From Dyadobacter sp. CY356 (GTDB lineage: Bacteria; Bacteroidota; Bacteroidia; Cytophagales; Spirosomataceae): DNA of 64,000 bases. Positions 8,511 through 17,723 of this stretch are shown one piece after another (position 1 is the stretch's first letter; each line of letters begins with the position of its first letter). The notes under the pieces were generated by a model. The model ran no database searches and was not told the origin of the DNA. It saw nothing but the letters and a program-made list of their open reading frames with translations. Position numbers and translations under genes: made by a program. The stretch covers positions 62,001-126,000 of the forward strand of contig NZ_JAJTSZ010000009.1 in assembly GCF_021440195.1 (NCBI RefSeq), given 5' to 3'.

Positions 8511-9746
8511 ATGGCCCTTAATTATATTTTCATTGCCTTTTTCACAATAGCTTTTATTGTTGCCTTTGCCAAATTTTTGCTTTTCGGCGATACTGAAACT
8601 TTAAAGCTTGTTGTAGAAGGAATTTTAAGTGCCTCGAAAGTAGCTGTAATCGATATTGCCTTGCCTCTTGCGGGTGTTATGACGTTTTTTCTTGGTATTT
8701 TAAATGTTGGGGAAAAAGCCGGAGCAATCAATATTCTGGCAAGAATTATCGGACCTTTTTTTAGCAAATTATTTCCTGAAATCCCTAAAAATCACCCGGC
8801 AAACGGTCAGATGATTATGAATTTTGGTGCCAATATGCTGGGTCTGGATAATGCCGCAACACCTTTTGGTTTAAAGGCCATGCAAAGTTTACAGGATTTA
8901 AATCCAAGCAAAGATACCGCCTCCAATGCGCAGATCATGTTTTTGGTACTGCATACTTCCGGACTTCAAATCATCCCTTTGAGTATCATCGCCCAGCGGG
9001 CTATCCTGGGTGCCAAAGATCCTTCCGATGTTTTTATTCCCTGCGTCATTGGTACTTATATCACAACGGTTATTGCTTTAATAATCACTGCTGCCTGGCA
9101 AAAAATCAATCTTTTTAACAAAACAGTTGTGCTTGGCCTGGGAGGCGTAACCGCAGTGCTTGGTCTGCTGTTATGGTATTTGTCAGGTTTACCAAAAGAA
9201 CAAATTGAAACAATCTCAGTCGTTTTTGGGAACTCGGTACTGCTTTTTCTTATCACTTCTTTTCTGCTGGGAGCACTTTACAAAAAAGTAAATGTTTTTG
9301 AAGTTTTTATTGACGGCGCAAAACTAGGCTTTGAAACATCTGTCAAAATCATGCCCTACCTGGTCGGAATGCTGGTTGCAATCAGTGCATTTCGTACCTG
9401 CGGTGCGATGGATTATCTGATAAACGGACTTCGGTATATAGTGATCAGTTCCGGTATTAATAGTGATTTTACTGATGCTTTGCCCGTTGCTTTAATGAAA
9501 CCGTTAAGCGGCAGCGGAGCCCGGGCTTTGATGATTGAAGGCATGACAAAATTTGGCCCGGATTCCTTTGTAGGCCGCTTGGGTTGCATTTTTCAGGGAT
9601 CAGCAGATACAACACTATATATAGTAGCACTTTACTTTGGATCTGTCGGTATTAAAAACTCCCGGTATGCCATCGTAGTTGGCCTGATTGCCGATTTAAT
9701 AGGCGTGATTGCCGGCATTTGGCTGGGATATTTATTTTTCCACTAA
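8511..9746 (+). CDS. Fused SpmA/SpmB-like membrane protein (nucleoside recognition/gate domains)
   Basis: 411 residues from the ATG at 8511 (MALNYIFIAFF). An open stretch back to 8406 is rejected because it lacks membrane-protein character and would nearly abut the divergent gene. The N-terminal half resembles SpmA (MIMNFGANMLGLDNAATPFG and LHTSGLQIIPLS), the C-terminal half SpmB (IMPYLVGMLVAISAFRTCGA, KPLSGSGARALM). SpmA and SpmB are separate in spore formers; fused forms occur in non-sporulating Bacteroidota. About ten membrane segments are expected. Function outside sporulation is unknown; transport of a small solute is an inference from the gate domains. Confidence 0.85.
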   Translation: MALNYIFIAFFTIAFIVAFAKFLLFGDTETLKLVVEGILSASKVAVIDIALPLAGVMTFFLGILNVGEKAGAINILARIIGPFFSKLFPEIPKNHPANGQMIMNFGANMLGLDNAATPFGLKAMQSLQDLNPSKDTASNAQIMFLVLHTSGLQIIPLSIIAQRAILGAKDPSDVFIPCVIGTYITTVIALIITAAWQKINLFNKTVVLGLGGVTAVLGLLLWYLSGLPKEQIETISVVFGNSVLLFLITSFLLGALYKKVNVFEVFIDGAKLGFETSVKIMPYLVGMLVAISAFRTCGAMDYLINGLRYIVISSGINSDFTDALPVALMKPLSGSGARALMIEGMTKFGPDSFVGRLGCIFQGSADTTLYIVALYFGSVGIKNSRYAIVVGLIADLIGVIAGIWLGYLFFH

Positions 9747-9783
9747 GTCAATTTATTGTAAAATACCCATTTACCTACATATG

Positions 9784-9816
9784 CAACCGTCCGTACTAAA
9801 TGGATGGTTGTTTTTT
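9784..9816 (+). terminator. Intrinsic terminator after the SpmA/SpmB gene
   Basis: CAACCGTCC (9784-9792) pairs with GGATGGTTG (9802-9810, one G-T wobble), followed by TTTTTT. Confidence 0.7.
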
Positions 9817-9857
9817 GTAGCATCATGTAATATTGAATATCTAACACAGAATAACAT

Positions 9858-11354
9858 ATGATGAATTCGTTACCTAAATCCGCATTCCTAGCCTTTATGC
9901 TTTGTGGACTTGTATTGTTTCAGTCAGTTTACGGACAAACGAATATTCCCAAGAAAGCAGATAATACCTATTCTCTGGAAGATTGTATCCGGATTGCCCT
10001 GGAAACAAATCCACAGGTCAAACAGTCTGAAATCCAGGTTCAGCGCGACAACAACATTCATGAACAATCACGCTGGCAGCGCTGGCCGAGTTTGAGTTTT
10101 AATGCCGCTCAGGGTTTTAACTCTGGTCGTAATATTGACCCGTTTACCAACCAGTTTGTTCAGCAAAACATAAGCCAAAACCAATTCCAGTTAGGTTCCA
10201 GTGTAATTTTGTTTAGTGGTTTTCAATTGAAGAATACTGTTAAACGTAATGAAATCAATATTAAGGCAAGTCAGAAAGATCTTGACGCTGCCAGAAATGA
10301 TATAATGCTGAATGTTGCCCTTTCTTATTTACAGGTGATAAGTAACGAAGAATTGATCGGGGTAGCCCAACGCCAGGTAGATGCTTCCAATTTGCAGGTT
10401 GACCGTACAAAAAAACTTGTAGAAGCCGGAACGCTTGCCGAAAGCAATCTTTTGGATCTTAGAGCCCAGCTTGCCAACGACGAATTGACGCTGGTTAATG
10501 CGCAAAATAATCTTGAAACGGCAAAACTTAATTTGAAGCAATTAATGAACATGCCGGGAAGTGACGAAATCAATCTGATAAAAATACCAGTCGCAGATCC
10601 AAATCTAAAAGCTTATGACGCCACCATCCAGCAGATATATGAAAGCGCTATGAGCAATTTACCTCAAATGAAGGCGGCAGAATTGCGTACAGAAGCTGCC
10701 AAAAAGAACATCGAAATTATCCGCGGCTCAGCAATGCCAACCTTATCATTGAATGGTGGAATCAATACAACATTTTCAAGTGTTGCCCCAAAAGAAAGAT
10801 TTATTTCGGATGGCTCTCCGAGCAAGTCGCAAGTTGTAACTTCTTCAAGCGATTACATCATTGTCAACGACCAGCAATATCCTATTGTACAAACGGTTTC
10901 GACGCCGGGTGGTACATTAAAGCATTTCGGTTATCTGGATCAGCTTAATTTCAACAGAAACTCTTCTGTCAATTTAAGTTTAAGAATTCCAATTTTTACT
11001 AATTTTCAGGTTCGATATAATCTTGCAAACGCGAAACTGCAACAGCAAACCACCGAATTCCAGGCCCAGCAGGTTCAGCTGACCATTCGTAAAAATGTTG
11101 AACAGGCTTATATTGATATGAACAATGCCGCCAAACGTTATTCTGCAACGGCAAATCAGGTTAGGGCACTTACAGAAGCTTTCCGGGTATCTCAGGTTCG
11201 TTTTGATGTAGGTGCGATAAATTCTGTTGAATACAACATTGCCAAAGCCAACCTTGACCGCGCAAATGGTAATCTTGTCCAAACAAAATACGATTATGTG
11301 TTCCGCACAAAAATCCTTGATTTTTACATGAACAGACCATTGTCTGATTTTTAA
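9858..11354 (+). CDS. TolC-family outer membrane efflux protein
   Basis: 498 residues with a signal peptide ending SVYGQ (about residue 27). The sequence shows the two-fold repeat of long amphipathic helices typical of TolC: the first with SLEDCIRIALETNPQVK (about 40-56) and the second around SNLPQMKAAELRTEAAKKN (about 268-287). TolC trimers form the outer-membrane channel and periplasmic tunnel for tripartite efflux or type I export. The adaptor gene starts 106 bases downstream and very likely partners it. Start Met1 or Met2 (9861) are equally possible. Confidence 0.9.
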   Translation: MMNSLPKSAFLAFMLCGLVLFQSVYGQTNIPKKADNTYSLEDCIRIALETNPQVKQSEIQVQRDNNIHEQSRWQRWPSLSFNAAQGFNSGRNIDPFTNQFVQQNISQNQFQLGSSVILFSGFQLKNTVKRNEINIKASQKDLDAARNDIMLNVALSYLQVISNEELIGVAQRQVDASNLQVDRTKKLVEAGTLAESNLLDLRAQLANDELTLVNAQNNLETAKLNLKQLMNMPGSDEINLIKIPVADPNLKAYDATIQQIYESAMSNLPQMKAAELRTEAAKKNIEIIRGSAMPTLSLNGGINTTFSSVAPKERFISDGSPSKSQVVTSSSDYIIVNDQQYPIVQTVSTPGGTLKHFGYLDQLNFNRNSSVNLSLRIPIFTNFQVRYNLANAKLQQQTTEFQAQQVQLTIRKNVEQAYIDMNNAAKRYSATANQVRALTEAFRVSQVRFDVGAINSVEYNIAKANLDRANGNLVQTKYDYVFRTKILDFYMNRPLSDF

Positions 11355-11460
11355 AAATCAATGCAAGTCTTATCAGAAAGACAAAATCATCAGAAAACAT
11401 TAACCGTAGCAGAATTCCTGCTGGCCTGAAAAATAAATAACCGTAAACAAAAAACGAATT

Positions 11461-12870
11461 ATGGCGCGTAAATCTTCAAAACGAATATGGTGGATTGTAG
11501 GAGGTATTGTTGTACTTCTTGTCGCCGGATTATTCGGAGCAAAACAGGCCGGATATATCGGACAACCGAAACCGACCGAAGTAGAATTTACAAAGGTAAA
11601 ACGCGCAGATATTATTGAGCGTGTGAGTGCTTCCGGGAAAGTTCAGCCCGAAGTGGAGGTAAAATTAAGTCCGGATGTGTCCGGGGAGATTACCAACCTG
11701 TATGTTGCCGAAGGGGATTCAGTTGTGAAAGGACAACTTCTTCTAAAAATACGTCCGGATAATTACGAATCCTTAATGGCCCGCGCTCAGGCTGCGGTCA
11801 ATTCCAGCAAGGCAAATCACGAACAAACGAAAGCACTGGTTTTACAGGCCGAAGCCAAATTGTCCCAAACAAAAACAATTTACGAACGGAACAAAAAATT
11901 GTTTAATGATAAAGTGATTTCTGCCTCGGATTTTGAACAGTTCAGTTCTAATTATGATGTTGCAAAACAGGATCTTGAATCGTCAAAAGCAAATGTTTCA
12001 GCAGCGCTTTATAATATCAAAAGTGCAGAAGCAAGTCTTCGCGATGCTGCTGAAAACTTACGTAAAACAACAATTTTCGCTCCGGTTAGCGGGATTATCT
12101 CTTTGCTTAATGTTGAAGTGGGAGAACGCGTTGTGGGAACTTCACAAATGGCCGGAACGGAGATGATGCGTATTGCCAATTTGAGTAATATGGAAGTACG
12201 GGTAAATGTTAACGAAAATGATATTGTCCGTGTTACCCTGGGCGATACTGCCGAAATTGACGTAGACGCTTACAGCTCATCCGGACGCAAGTTTAAAGGT
12301 ATTGTAAAAGAAATTGCAAATACCGCCGCCGGACTTGCATCCTCTACCTCAACATCCGCAGCCAGTACGTCAACAGATGCTGTCACCGAATTTGAGGTTA
12401 AAGTAAAAATCCTGAATACTTCATTCAGTGACCTGATGTCATCACGAAATAAAAGATCTTATCCTTTTAAACCGGGTATGACTGCTTCCGTAGAAATTAT
12501 AACAAACAGAAAAGATAGAGTTATTTCTGTCCCGATTGCATCTGTAACAACAAGAAATAACAAACCAGCTGTCGACGAAAATAAGAATCCGGATGAAGCA
12601 GAAGCTGCGCCGGAAAAGCCAAAAGGACAAAAAGAAGAGGCAATTAAAGAAGTTGTCTTTGTGGCAGTAAATGGAAAAGCCGAGATGCGTGAAGTAAAAA
12701 CCGGTATCAGTGATTTTGAAAATATTGAAATTTTATCAGGATTAAAAGAGGGTGATCAGATAATCTCCGGACCATATATCGTTGTGTCTAAAACACTAAA
12801 AACCGGCGACTTAGTTGAGAAAAAGAAAGAAGAAGTGAAAAAAGATGAAAAAAAATCAAATGAAAACTAG
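11461..12870 (+). CDS. MacA/HlyD-like periplasmic efflux adaptor
   Basis: 469 residues. One N-terminal membrane anchor (about residues 8-28) precedes a barrel-sandwich lipoyl half (VKLSPDVSGEITNLYVAEGDSV, the biotinyl-lipoyl-like motif), a coiled-coil hairpin (about 105-195), the second lipoyl half (TTIFAPVSGIISLL) and beta-barrel/membrane-proximal domains. The C-terminus is Lys/Glu rich. An insertion of Ser/Thr/Ala residues (about 293-305) interrupts the beta-barrel region. It follows the TolC gene in the same direction. A strong hairpin ends the unit at 12951, so no inner-membrane pump (MacB or RND) is encoded in this operon. Confidence 0.9.
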   Translation: MARKSSKRIWWIVGGIVVLLVAGLFGAKQAGYIGQPKPTEVEFTKVKRADIIERVSASGKVQPEVEVKLSPDVSGEITNLYVAEGDSVVKGQLLLKIRPDNYESLMARAQAAVNSSKANHEQTKALVLQAEAKLSQTKTIYERNKKLFNDKVISASDFEQFSSNYDVAKQDLESSKANVSAALYNIKSAEASLRDAAENLRKTTIFAPVSGIISLLNVEVGERVVGTSQMAGTEMMRIANLSNMEVRVNVNENDIVRVTLGDTAEIDVDAYSSSGRKFKGIVKEIANTAAGLASSTSTSAASTSTDAVTEFEVKVKILNTSFSDLMSSRNKRSYPFKPGMTASVEIITNRKDRVISVPIASVTTRNNKPAVDENKNPDEAEAAPEKPKGQKEEAIKEVVFVAVNGKAEMREVKTGISDFENIEILSGLKEGDQIISGPYIVVSKTLKTGDLVEKKKEEVKKDEKKSNEN

Positions 12871-12922
12871 AACGTGTGCGTTACAAATATGTAATAAGTT
12901 CGATTTAGTTTAGGTTAAAAAG

Positions 12923-12955
12923 AAATCCTTGCGGCTTTGCTGCAAGGATTTTTTA
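12923..12955 (+). terminator. Intrinsic terminator of the tolC-adaptor unit
   Basis: AAATCCTTGC (12923-12932) pairs perfectly with GCAAGGATTT (12942-12951), followed by a T-run. Confidence 0.85.
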
Positions 12956-13020
12956 TTTAATCTTTAATTCCAAAGCAGTAAGACCGCTTTTCACTATGTG
13001 ACTGAGGATCACAAATTATT

Positions 13021-13509
13021 TTACTGCCCGATATTTTTCCACAGTTCAGAAACTGCAAAACCAATCATCACCAGACAAAGTAAAACCTGGATAACAATAC
13101 CCGTCAGAAAACCGACAAATGAACCCAAAGCAGATTTTAGCGCAGCATTAATTTTCGCCCCTCCGATTAATTCCCCAAGCAAAGCGCCAATAAATGTTCC
13201 GATGAAAATCCCGATAGCCGGAATAAAAAAGAAACCGATAACCAAACCAACAGTCGCACCAATCGCCCCGTTTCTGGTCCCGCCAAATTTTTTTGTCCCC
13301 CAAACCGGAATATAATAATCGAGCACACCTATGACGACGGTAATAAAACCGAGTGTGTAAAGTGTGGCCTGACTGAATTCAGCAAATTTGCTCATATGCA
13401 ACAAAATAAGTCCAAAGAAACTTAGTGCTGGCCCGGGTAGCGGTAATATGGCGCCGGCAAGTCCGGCAAATAAGCAGGCAATACCAGCAACGAGAAGCAA
13501 AATATCCAT
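13021..13509 (-). CDS. DUF456 membrane protein
   Basis: 162 residues, almost entirely hydrophobic with four to five membrane segments and glycine-rich turns. PLPGPALSFFGLILLH (about 24-39) and the WGTKKFGGTRNGAIGATVG block (about 70-88) match DUF456 proteins. The glycine-zipper-like second half (GTFIGALLGELIGG) suggests tight helix packing. No function is established for the family. It is convergent with the adaptor gene and divergent from the 13734 gene. Confidence 0.85.
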   Translation of the reverse strand: MDILLLVAGIACLFAGLAGAILPLPGPALSFFGLILLHMSKFAEFSQATLYTLGFITVVIGVLDYYIPVWGTKKFGGTRNGAIGATVGLVIGFFFIPAIGIFIGTFIGALLGELIGGAKINAALKSALGSFVGFLTGIVIQVLLCLVMIGFAVSELWKNIGQ

Positions 13510-13693
13510 GAGGCTAATGTTAAATTAACGCTGAATTAACAAAAAAACCTTTGGCCGTCCTATCTTTGCAATTGAAAAGGCGATTATACAAGCAAGGAGC
13601 TTTTAGCAAGCTGGTTGTAACTTTATCGTCTGCAATTTGTGAACAAGTGATCCCTGGCATTCTATTTAATTCATGAAGCCGGTAAACGCATCG

Positions 13694-13723
13694 CTCATTC
13701 AATCATTCACTCAGTTATTCATT
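13694..13723. repeat. Short degenerate TTCA-type repeat upstream of a start codon
   Basis: CTCATTCA-ATCATTCACTCA-GTTATTCATT is a run of imperfect ATTCA units immediately before the ATG at 13734. It resembles other short simple repeats in intergenic gaps of this window. Confidence 0.35.
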
Positions 13724-13733
13724 AAAAAAACAA

Positions 13734-14951
13734 ATGTCCAAAGTTCTTATTATAGGTGCCGGCGGCGTCGGAAGTGTGGTGGCGCATAAATGTGCACTGA
13801 ACAGCCATGTATTTACGAGCATTATGCTTGCAAGTCGTACAAAGTCAAAATGCGATAAAATTGCAGGTGAAATTAAGGAAATGCATGGAATTGATATCGA
13901 AACAGCTCAGGTTGATGCTGACATCGTTGCAGAAACTGTGATGCTGATCAAGCGCTTCCAGCCAAAATTGCTGATCAACGTTGCACTTCCATACCAGGAT
14001 CTGACGATCATGGAAGCTTGTCTGGCGACTGGCGTTCATTATCTGGATACGGCAAATTATGAACCAAAAGATGTTGCCAAATTTGAATATAGCTGGCAAT
14101 GGGCATATCAGCAACGTTTCAAAGAAGCTGGTTTAATGGCTTTGCTGGGATGCGGTTTCGATCCGGGTGTGACGCAGGTTTTCACCTCTTATGCCAACAA
14201 ACATTATTTCGACGAAATGCATTATCTGGATATCATCGACTGTAATGCCGGTGACCATGGAAAAGCATTTGCAACTAATTTCAATCCTGAAATCAACATT
14301 CGTGAAATTACCCAGCCAGGTCGGTATTGGGAAAATGGAGAATGGGTTGAAATAGAAGCCATGTCGGTTCATAAACCTATTGAATATCCTGGAATCGGGC
14401 CAAAAGAAAGTTATGTGCTTTACCACGAAGAACTTGAATCTCTGGTAAAAAACTTCCCTACCTTGAAACGTGCACGTTTCTGGATGACATTCGGACAGGC
14501 TTACATTACACACTTAAATGTGCTTGAAAATGTTGGAATGACCAGTATCAAACCTATTAAATTCAATGGAATGGATATCGTTCCGCTTGAATTCCTGAAA
14601 GCGGTTCTTCCTGCTCCTGATTCATTGGGAGAAAATTATTCAGGACAAACTTCAATCGGCTGCCAGATCAAAGGAACAAAAGATGGCGAAGAAGCTACAT
14701 ACTACGTTTGGAACAACTGTGATCACGCTGAATGTTACAAAGAAGTTCATGCACAGGCAGTTAGTTACACAACCGGTGTTCCGGCCATGATTGGCGCAAT
14801 GCTTATGCTGACAAATGAAGAGTGGATGAAACCAGGTGTATGGAACTGCGAAGAGCTAAACCCTGATCCGTTTATGGCACATCTGAATACACAAGGCTTG
14901 CCATGGAACGAAAGAATTAATATTCCGCTTCCCCACGAATATCCTGCCTGA
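13734..14951 (+). CDS. Saccharopine dehydrogenase-family protein, probably carboxynorspermidine synthase
   Basis: 405 residues. An N-terminal Rossmann motif VLIIGAGGVGSVVAHKC (4-20) is followed by the saccharopine-dehydrogenase catalytic fold, with CGFDPGVTQVF (about 139-149). Length (about 400) and the region GQTSIGCQIKG fit carboxynorspermidine/carboxyspermidine dehydrogenase, which condenses aspartate semialdehyde with a diamine using NADPH in the alternative polyamine pathway. The matching decarboxylase (NspC) is not in the window, so the assignment within the family is an inference from overall resemblance. It is monocistronic and ends at a perfect hairpin. Confidence 0.75.
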   Translation: MSKVLIIGAGGVGSVVAHKCALNSHVFTSIMLASRTKSKCDKIAGEIKEMHGIDIETAQVDADIVAETVMLIKRFQPKLLINVALPYQDLTIMEACLATGVHYLDTANYEPKDVAKFEYSWQWAYQQRFKEAGLMALLGCGFDPGVTQVFTSYANKHYFDEMHYLDIIDCNAGDHGKAFATNFNPEINIREITQPGRYWENGEWVEIEAMSVHKPIEYPGIGPKESYVLYHEELESLVKNFPTLKRARFWMTFGQAYITHLNVLENVGMTSIKPIKFNGMDIVPLEFLKAVLPAPDSLGENYSGQTSIGCQIKGTKDGEEATYYVWNNCDHAECYKEVHAQAVSYTTGVPAMIGAMLMLTNEEWMKPGVWNCEELNPDPFMAHLNTQGLPWNERINIPLPHEYPA

Positions 14952-14990
14952 TAAAAAATAAATTTTAAAGCGCAAAATACTCTAAAACCA

Positions 14991-15021
14991 GAAAAGCCAA
15001 CTCTAAAAGTTGGCTTTTCTA
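14991..15021 (+). terminator. Intrinsic terminator
   Basis: GAAAAGCCAACT (14991-15002) pairs with AGTTGGCTTTTC (15008-15019). It follows the gene ending at 14951. Confidence 0.8.
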
Positions 15022-15060
15022 TTATAAAAACTCTTTAATAATCTATCAATTTCAAGCTCA

Positions 15061-15098
15061 AATCATTAACCCTTAACAATTAATCATTAACAATTAAA
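15061..15098. repeat. Degenerate ATTAACAATTA-type intergenic repeat
   Basis: Units of CATTAAC / CCTTAACAATTA / ATCATTAACAATTA in tandem, between convergent genes. The same unit builds the long inverted repeat at 32557-32623. Confidence 0.5.
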
Positions 15099-15103
15099 AA
15101 AGA

Positions 15104-15454
15104 TCATCCTTCCATCATAATCGTCGCCCGCGTACAAACCCCGCCAATGGGTGGATTAAATTTGGAAACCCTGACAGTTACTTTCTGTACATCAGGATAA
15201 TGTTCTCTTACACTGGCGATTACTTTAAAACCGATATGCTCCAGTAATTTGGCAGGTTCCTGCATCACATTTGCGGCAATCTGGTAAAGTGTTTCATAAT
15301 TGACCGTAGCACTTAATTTGTCTTTGACAGCCGCTTCTATGAAATCAGTGTCAATTGTGATATCCAGCGCGTACTTGTTACCAATTCTTTGTTCTTCCGG
15401 GTAGTAGCCATGATAGGCAAAAAACTCCAGGCCTTCTAATGCGATCGTACCCAA
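15104..15454 (-). CDS. folB: Dihydroneopterin aldolase
   Basis: 116 residues, the usual FolB length. ALEGLEFFAYHGYYPEEQRIG (about 5-25) holds the conserved Tyr/His/Glu of the pterin site, and the C-terminal PPIGGVCTRATI block fits the family. FolB converts 7,8-dihydroneopterin to 6-hydroxymethyl-dihydropterin and glycolaldehyde in folate synthesis. It follows the DivIVA gene by 6 bases in the same direction, so the two are probably co-transcribed; no other folate gene is near. Confidence 0.9.
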   Translation of the reverse strand: MGTIALEGLEFFAYHGYYPEEQRIGNKYALDITIDTDFIEAAVKDKLSATVNYETLYQIAANVMQEPAKLLEHIGFKVIASVREHYPDVQKVTVRVSKFNPPIGGVCTRATIMMEG

Positions 15455-15460
15455 TGTAAA

Positions 15461-16495
15461 TTATATTTGGTCAAAGAATGATCCGCCAGTGCTTTTTGGC
15501 AAAACGGGTTCCTGAGGTTTTTCTCTGAATGTGTTAACCGCTTCACGTTGTGCCGGTTCACGTTGCGTCGTTTCGCGCGTTTCACGTTGTTCCGTTTCCC
15601 GCGTTTCACGAGATTTTCTAAGTTCTGCCAACGCTTCTGTCGCTGCATCGGCTACACTTAAATCTTCCTCTCTTACCGTCGGAACCGGAATTTCCTCTAT
15701 TTCTTCAATAACGGCAACAACCTGTTCCTGTTCCAAAACCGTTACTGGTTCCTCTTCAATGATCTCCTCCTCTACCAAAAATGGCTCATCAGAAGCTTCC
15801 GGGGTCGAAACTATTTCAAATGCAACTTCAGGAGACTCATCTTTTAAAACGACAGCTGCTTCTGCAACCTCTGTCTCTGATTTTTCAACCTCAACTGGAA
15901 ATACAAGTTTTTTTGGAATTTCAATTTCAGCAACATGCTGTTTGATTTCCTCCATCCTGTTCAATACGGATTCCTTATCATATTTACTTTCAAATCTTTC
16001 AACAGTTTCAATCGTATTGTTGGCAAGAGAAGAAAGCTGCACAACGAGATTGTCCCTGAAATTTTCAATCGCACGAAAATCGCGCTCCTGATTTTTCACT
16101 TCAATTGCAAAATCCTCTTTGAATTTCTTCAGGCGATTTTCAGTTTCAAGAATAATCTGATTTGTTCTTTTCTCGGCTTCCTCGATCAGGTTGTTAGCCT
16201 GCTCTTTTGATTCACCTATGCGTTTATCCGCAGATTCAATCGCCTCTTTTTCAATTTGTCTACTAACATCTTCCGCAGATTTAAGCGTACGAAAAAGTGT
16301 AGATTCTATATCTTTTAATTTGCTAAGTTCTTTTTCTGCATAATCCAACTGCATTTTTAACATGCTGTTTTCACTCGAAAAGCGCTCCCATTCCTGCGAC
16401 AAAGAGTTAAGAAATGCATCAACTTCGTCGGGATTGTAACCTCTGAAAATCTTTTCAAACGTATGTTTACGTATGTCTATTGCGGAAATTTTCAT
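15461..16495 (-). CDS. DivIVA-domain coiled-coil protein with RET-rich repeat tail
   Basis: 344 residues. The N-terminus (ISAIDIRKHTFEKIFRGYNPDEVDAF is spread over residues 3-28; key RGYNPDEVDAF at 18-28) is the DivIVA domain. Residues about 35-180 are a long coiled coil. An acidic region (about 190-275) rich in Glu/Val/Ile follows, then a low-complexity stretch of RET/RE repeats (about 295-325) and a conserved-looking end, GGSFFDQI. DivIVA proteins mark cell poles or septa in Gram-positives; the role in Bacteroidota is less clear. The RET repeats are imperfect copies of one short DNA unit (15535-15612), so repeat number may vary between strains. Confidence 0.85.
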   Translation of the reverse strand: MKISAIDIRKHTFEKIFRGYNPDEVDAFLNSLSQEWERFSSENSMLKMQLDYAEKELSKLKDIESTLFRTLKSAEDVSRQIEKEAIESADKRIGESKEQANNLIEEAEKRTNQIILETENRLKKFKEDFAIEVKNQERDFRAIENFRDNLVVQLSSLANNTIETVERFESKYDKESVLNRMEEIKQHVAEIEIPKKLVFPVEVEKSETEVAEAAVVLKDESPEVAFEIVSTPEASDEPFLVEEEIIEEEPVTVLEQEQVVAVIEEIEEIPVPTVREEDLSVADAATEALAELRKSRETRETEQRETRETTQREPAQREAVNTFREKPQEPVLPKSTGGSFFDQI

Positions 16496-16597
16496 GATGG
16501 ATATATGCTTTTTAATTTAATTCGTAACGGTCGTCTAAGATAAAGACATATGACCAACATTTCAAAGTATTTGACTGAATTACACTTTTTAACCATA

Positions 16598-17500
16598 TTA
16601 AATGGCCACTTCCCAAACCGAAATCATACGATCATCGCTGCATGATACCAACTGATTTTCAAAGTTTGTCCAGATTAATTTATTCACCGAAGTAGCATGT
16701 CCGGCCAGACGAGAACGGTCAATGATCTTTTTCAGCCTGAATGTTTCCGCATCCCATAACTTGATGGATTTATCCATGCTGCACGTTGCAAAGTGTTTTC
16801 CATCCGGACTAAAAACTATATTATTGACCGCATACATATGCGCAGCAACATCTTTTACAGCCTCGTAATCGTTCCGAACATCCCAGATTTTGATGTGCGC
16901 ATCTCTTCCGGTTGTGAAAAGAAAATTGCCATCCGGAGAGTATTGAACGGAAAAAACTGAATTAGTGTGTGCAGAAATTGTTTTTTTTAATTTGAATCCG
17001 TCAAAATCAAAAATGTGAACGTTCCATTCACTATCTCCAACAGCGAATTCTCCGGTAGATGGATTTACAGAAATAGACCTAACACTATTGCCTGAAACTT
17101 TGATATGTTTTTGTACCGAAAGCGAGGGCACATCCATCACTGCAATTACACCATCACCTAAGGCAAGCAAAGCTTTATTGTTCCAGATTTTTATATCAAA
17201 AATCGCCGAAGCCGTCACTTTTGATGCATATTCAATTTTATTATTAACAATATCAAGCACCTGAATTCCTTCAAAATTCTGACCGATCCAAAGAAAATCA
17301 TTCGTAGTATCCAGACAAAGGGAATACACTGAAACACCTGCTTTCGCAACCAGTTTTCCCAAATCCGGTTTTTTTAAATCCCACTGTATTACAAACCCGT
17401 CGCCACCGGCGGAGTAAAATCCATGATCCGTGTTATCTGAAATAATTGTATAAACGCTGTCGCGATGACCGGAAAAAGTGTCTACTTTGCGAATTATCAT
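16598..17500 (-). CDS. WD40-repeat protein
   Basis: 300 residues from the ATG at 17500; an in-frame codon at 17527 is rejected because the extra residues derive from a TTAGC intergenic repeat. At least four clear WD repeats are visible: HRDSVYTI...VIQWDL near the start, HTNSVFSVQYSPDG...IKIWDV, HMYAVNNIVFSPDG...IKLWDA and HATSVNKLIW...ISVWEV at the end; the whole fits one seven-blade propeller. No signal peptide is present, so it should be cytoplasmic, probably a protein-interaction platform. It lies upstream of DivIVA/folB in the same direction, 102 bases away. No partner is evident. Confidence 0.85.
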   Translation of the reverse strand: MIIRKVDTFSGHRDSVYTIISDNTDHGFYSAGGDGFVIQWDLKKPDLGKLVAKAGVSVYSLCLDTTNDFLWIGQNFEGIQVLDIVNNKIEYASKVTASAIFDIKIWNNKALLALGDGVIAVMDVPSLSVQKHIKVSGNSVRSISVNPSTGEFAVGDSEWNVHIFDFDGFKLKKTISAHTNSVFSVQYSPDGNFLFTTGRDAHIKIWDVRNDYEAVKDVAAHMYAVNNIVFSPDGKHFATCSMDKSIKLWDAETFRLKKIIDRSRLAGHATSVNKLIWTNFENQLVSCSDDRMISVWEVAI

Positions 17501-17512
17501 TGTTGAGAAGCT

Positions 17513-17705
17513 GTTAGCGTCTAGCAATTAGGGATTAGCTATCGGCCGGAAGCATTAAATAGTAATAAAAACAGTACGTTGTCTTTGTCAATTAACATGA
17601 AATTTAAGATGTTAATTTGAAAAACCAGGCAAACAAAAATAGTTACCTTATCGATTACAATAGATCGAGCCGCACTAAAAGCTAATCGCTATTAGCCAAA
17701 AGCTC
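17513..17705. repeat. TTAGC-type degenerate repeats in a divergent intergenic gap
   Basis: GTTAGCGTCTAGC-AATTAGGGATTAGC (17513-17539) and, in inverted orientation, AGCTAATCGCTATTAGC (17680-17696) flank the gap between the WD40 gene and the phosphopantetheinyl transferase gene. The first is nearly identical to 2408-2420. Confidence 0.5.
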
Positions 17706-17723
17706 ATTTTAAACATAAACAAT

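Noticed and set aside
15531..16091. Long open frame on the plus strand opposite the DivIVA gene, Ser/Thr rich
   Set aside because: It is the antisense of a Glu/Val-rich coiled-coil gene, whose codons give Ser/Thr on the other strand; no domain or start signal supports it.
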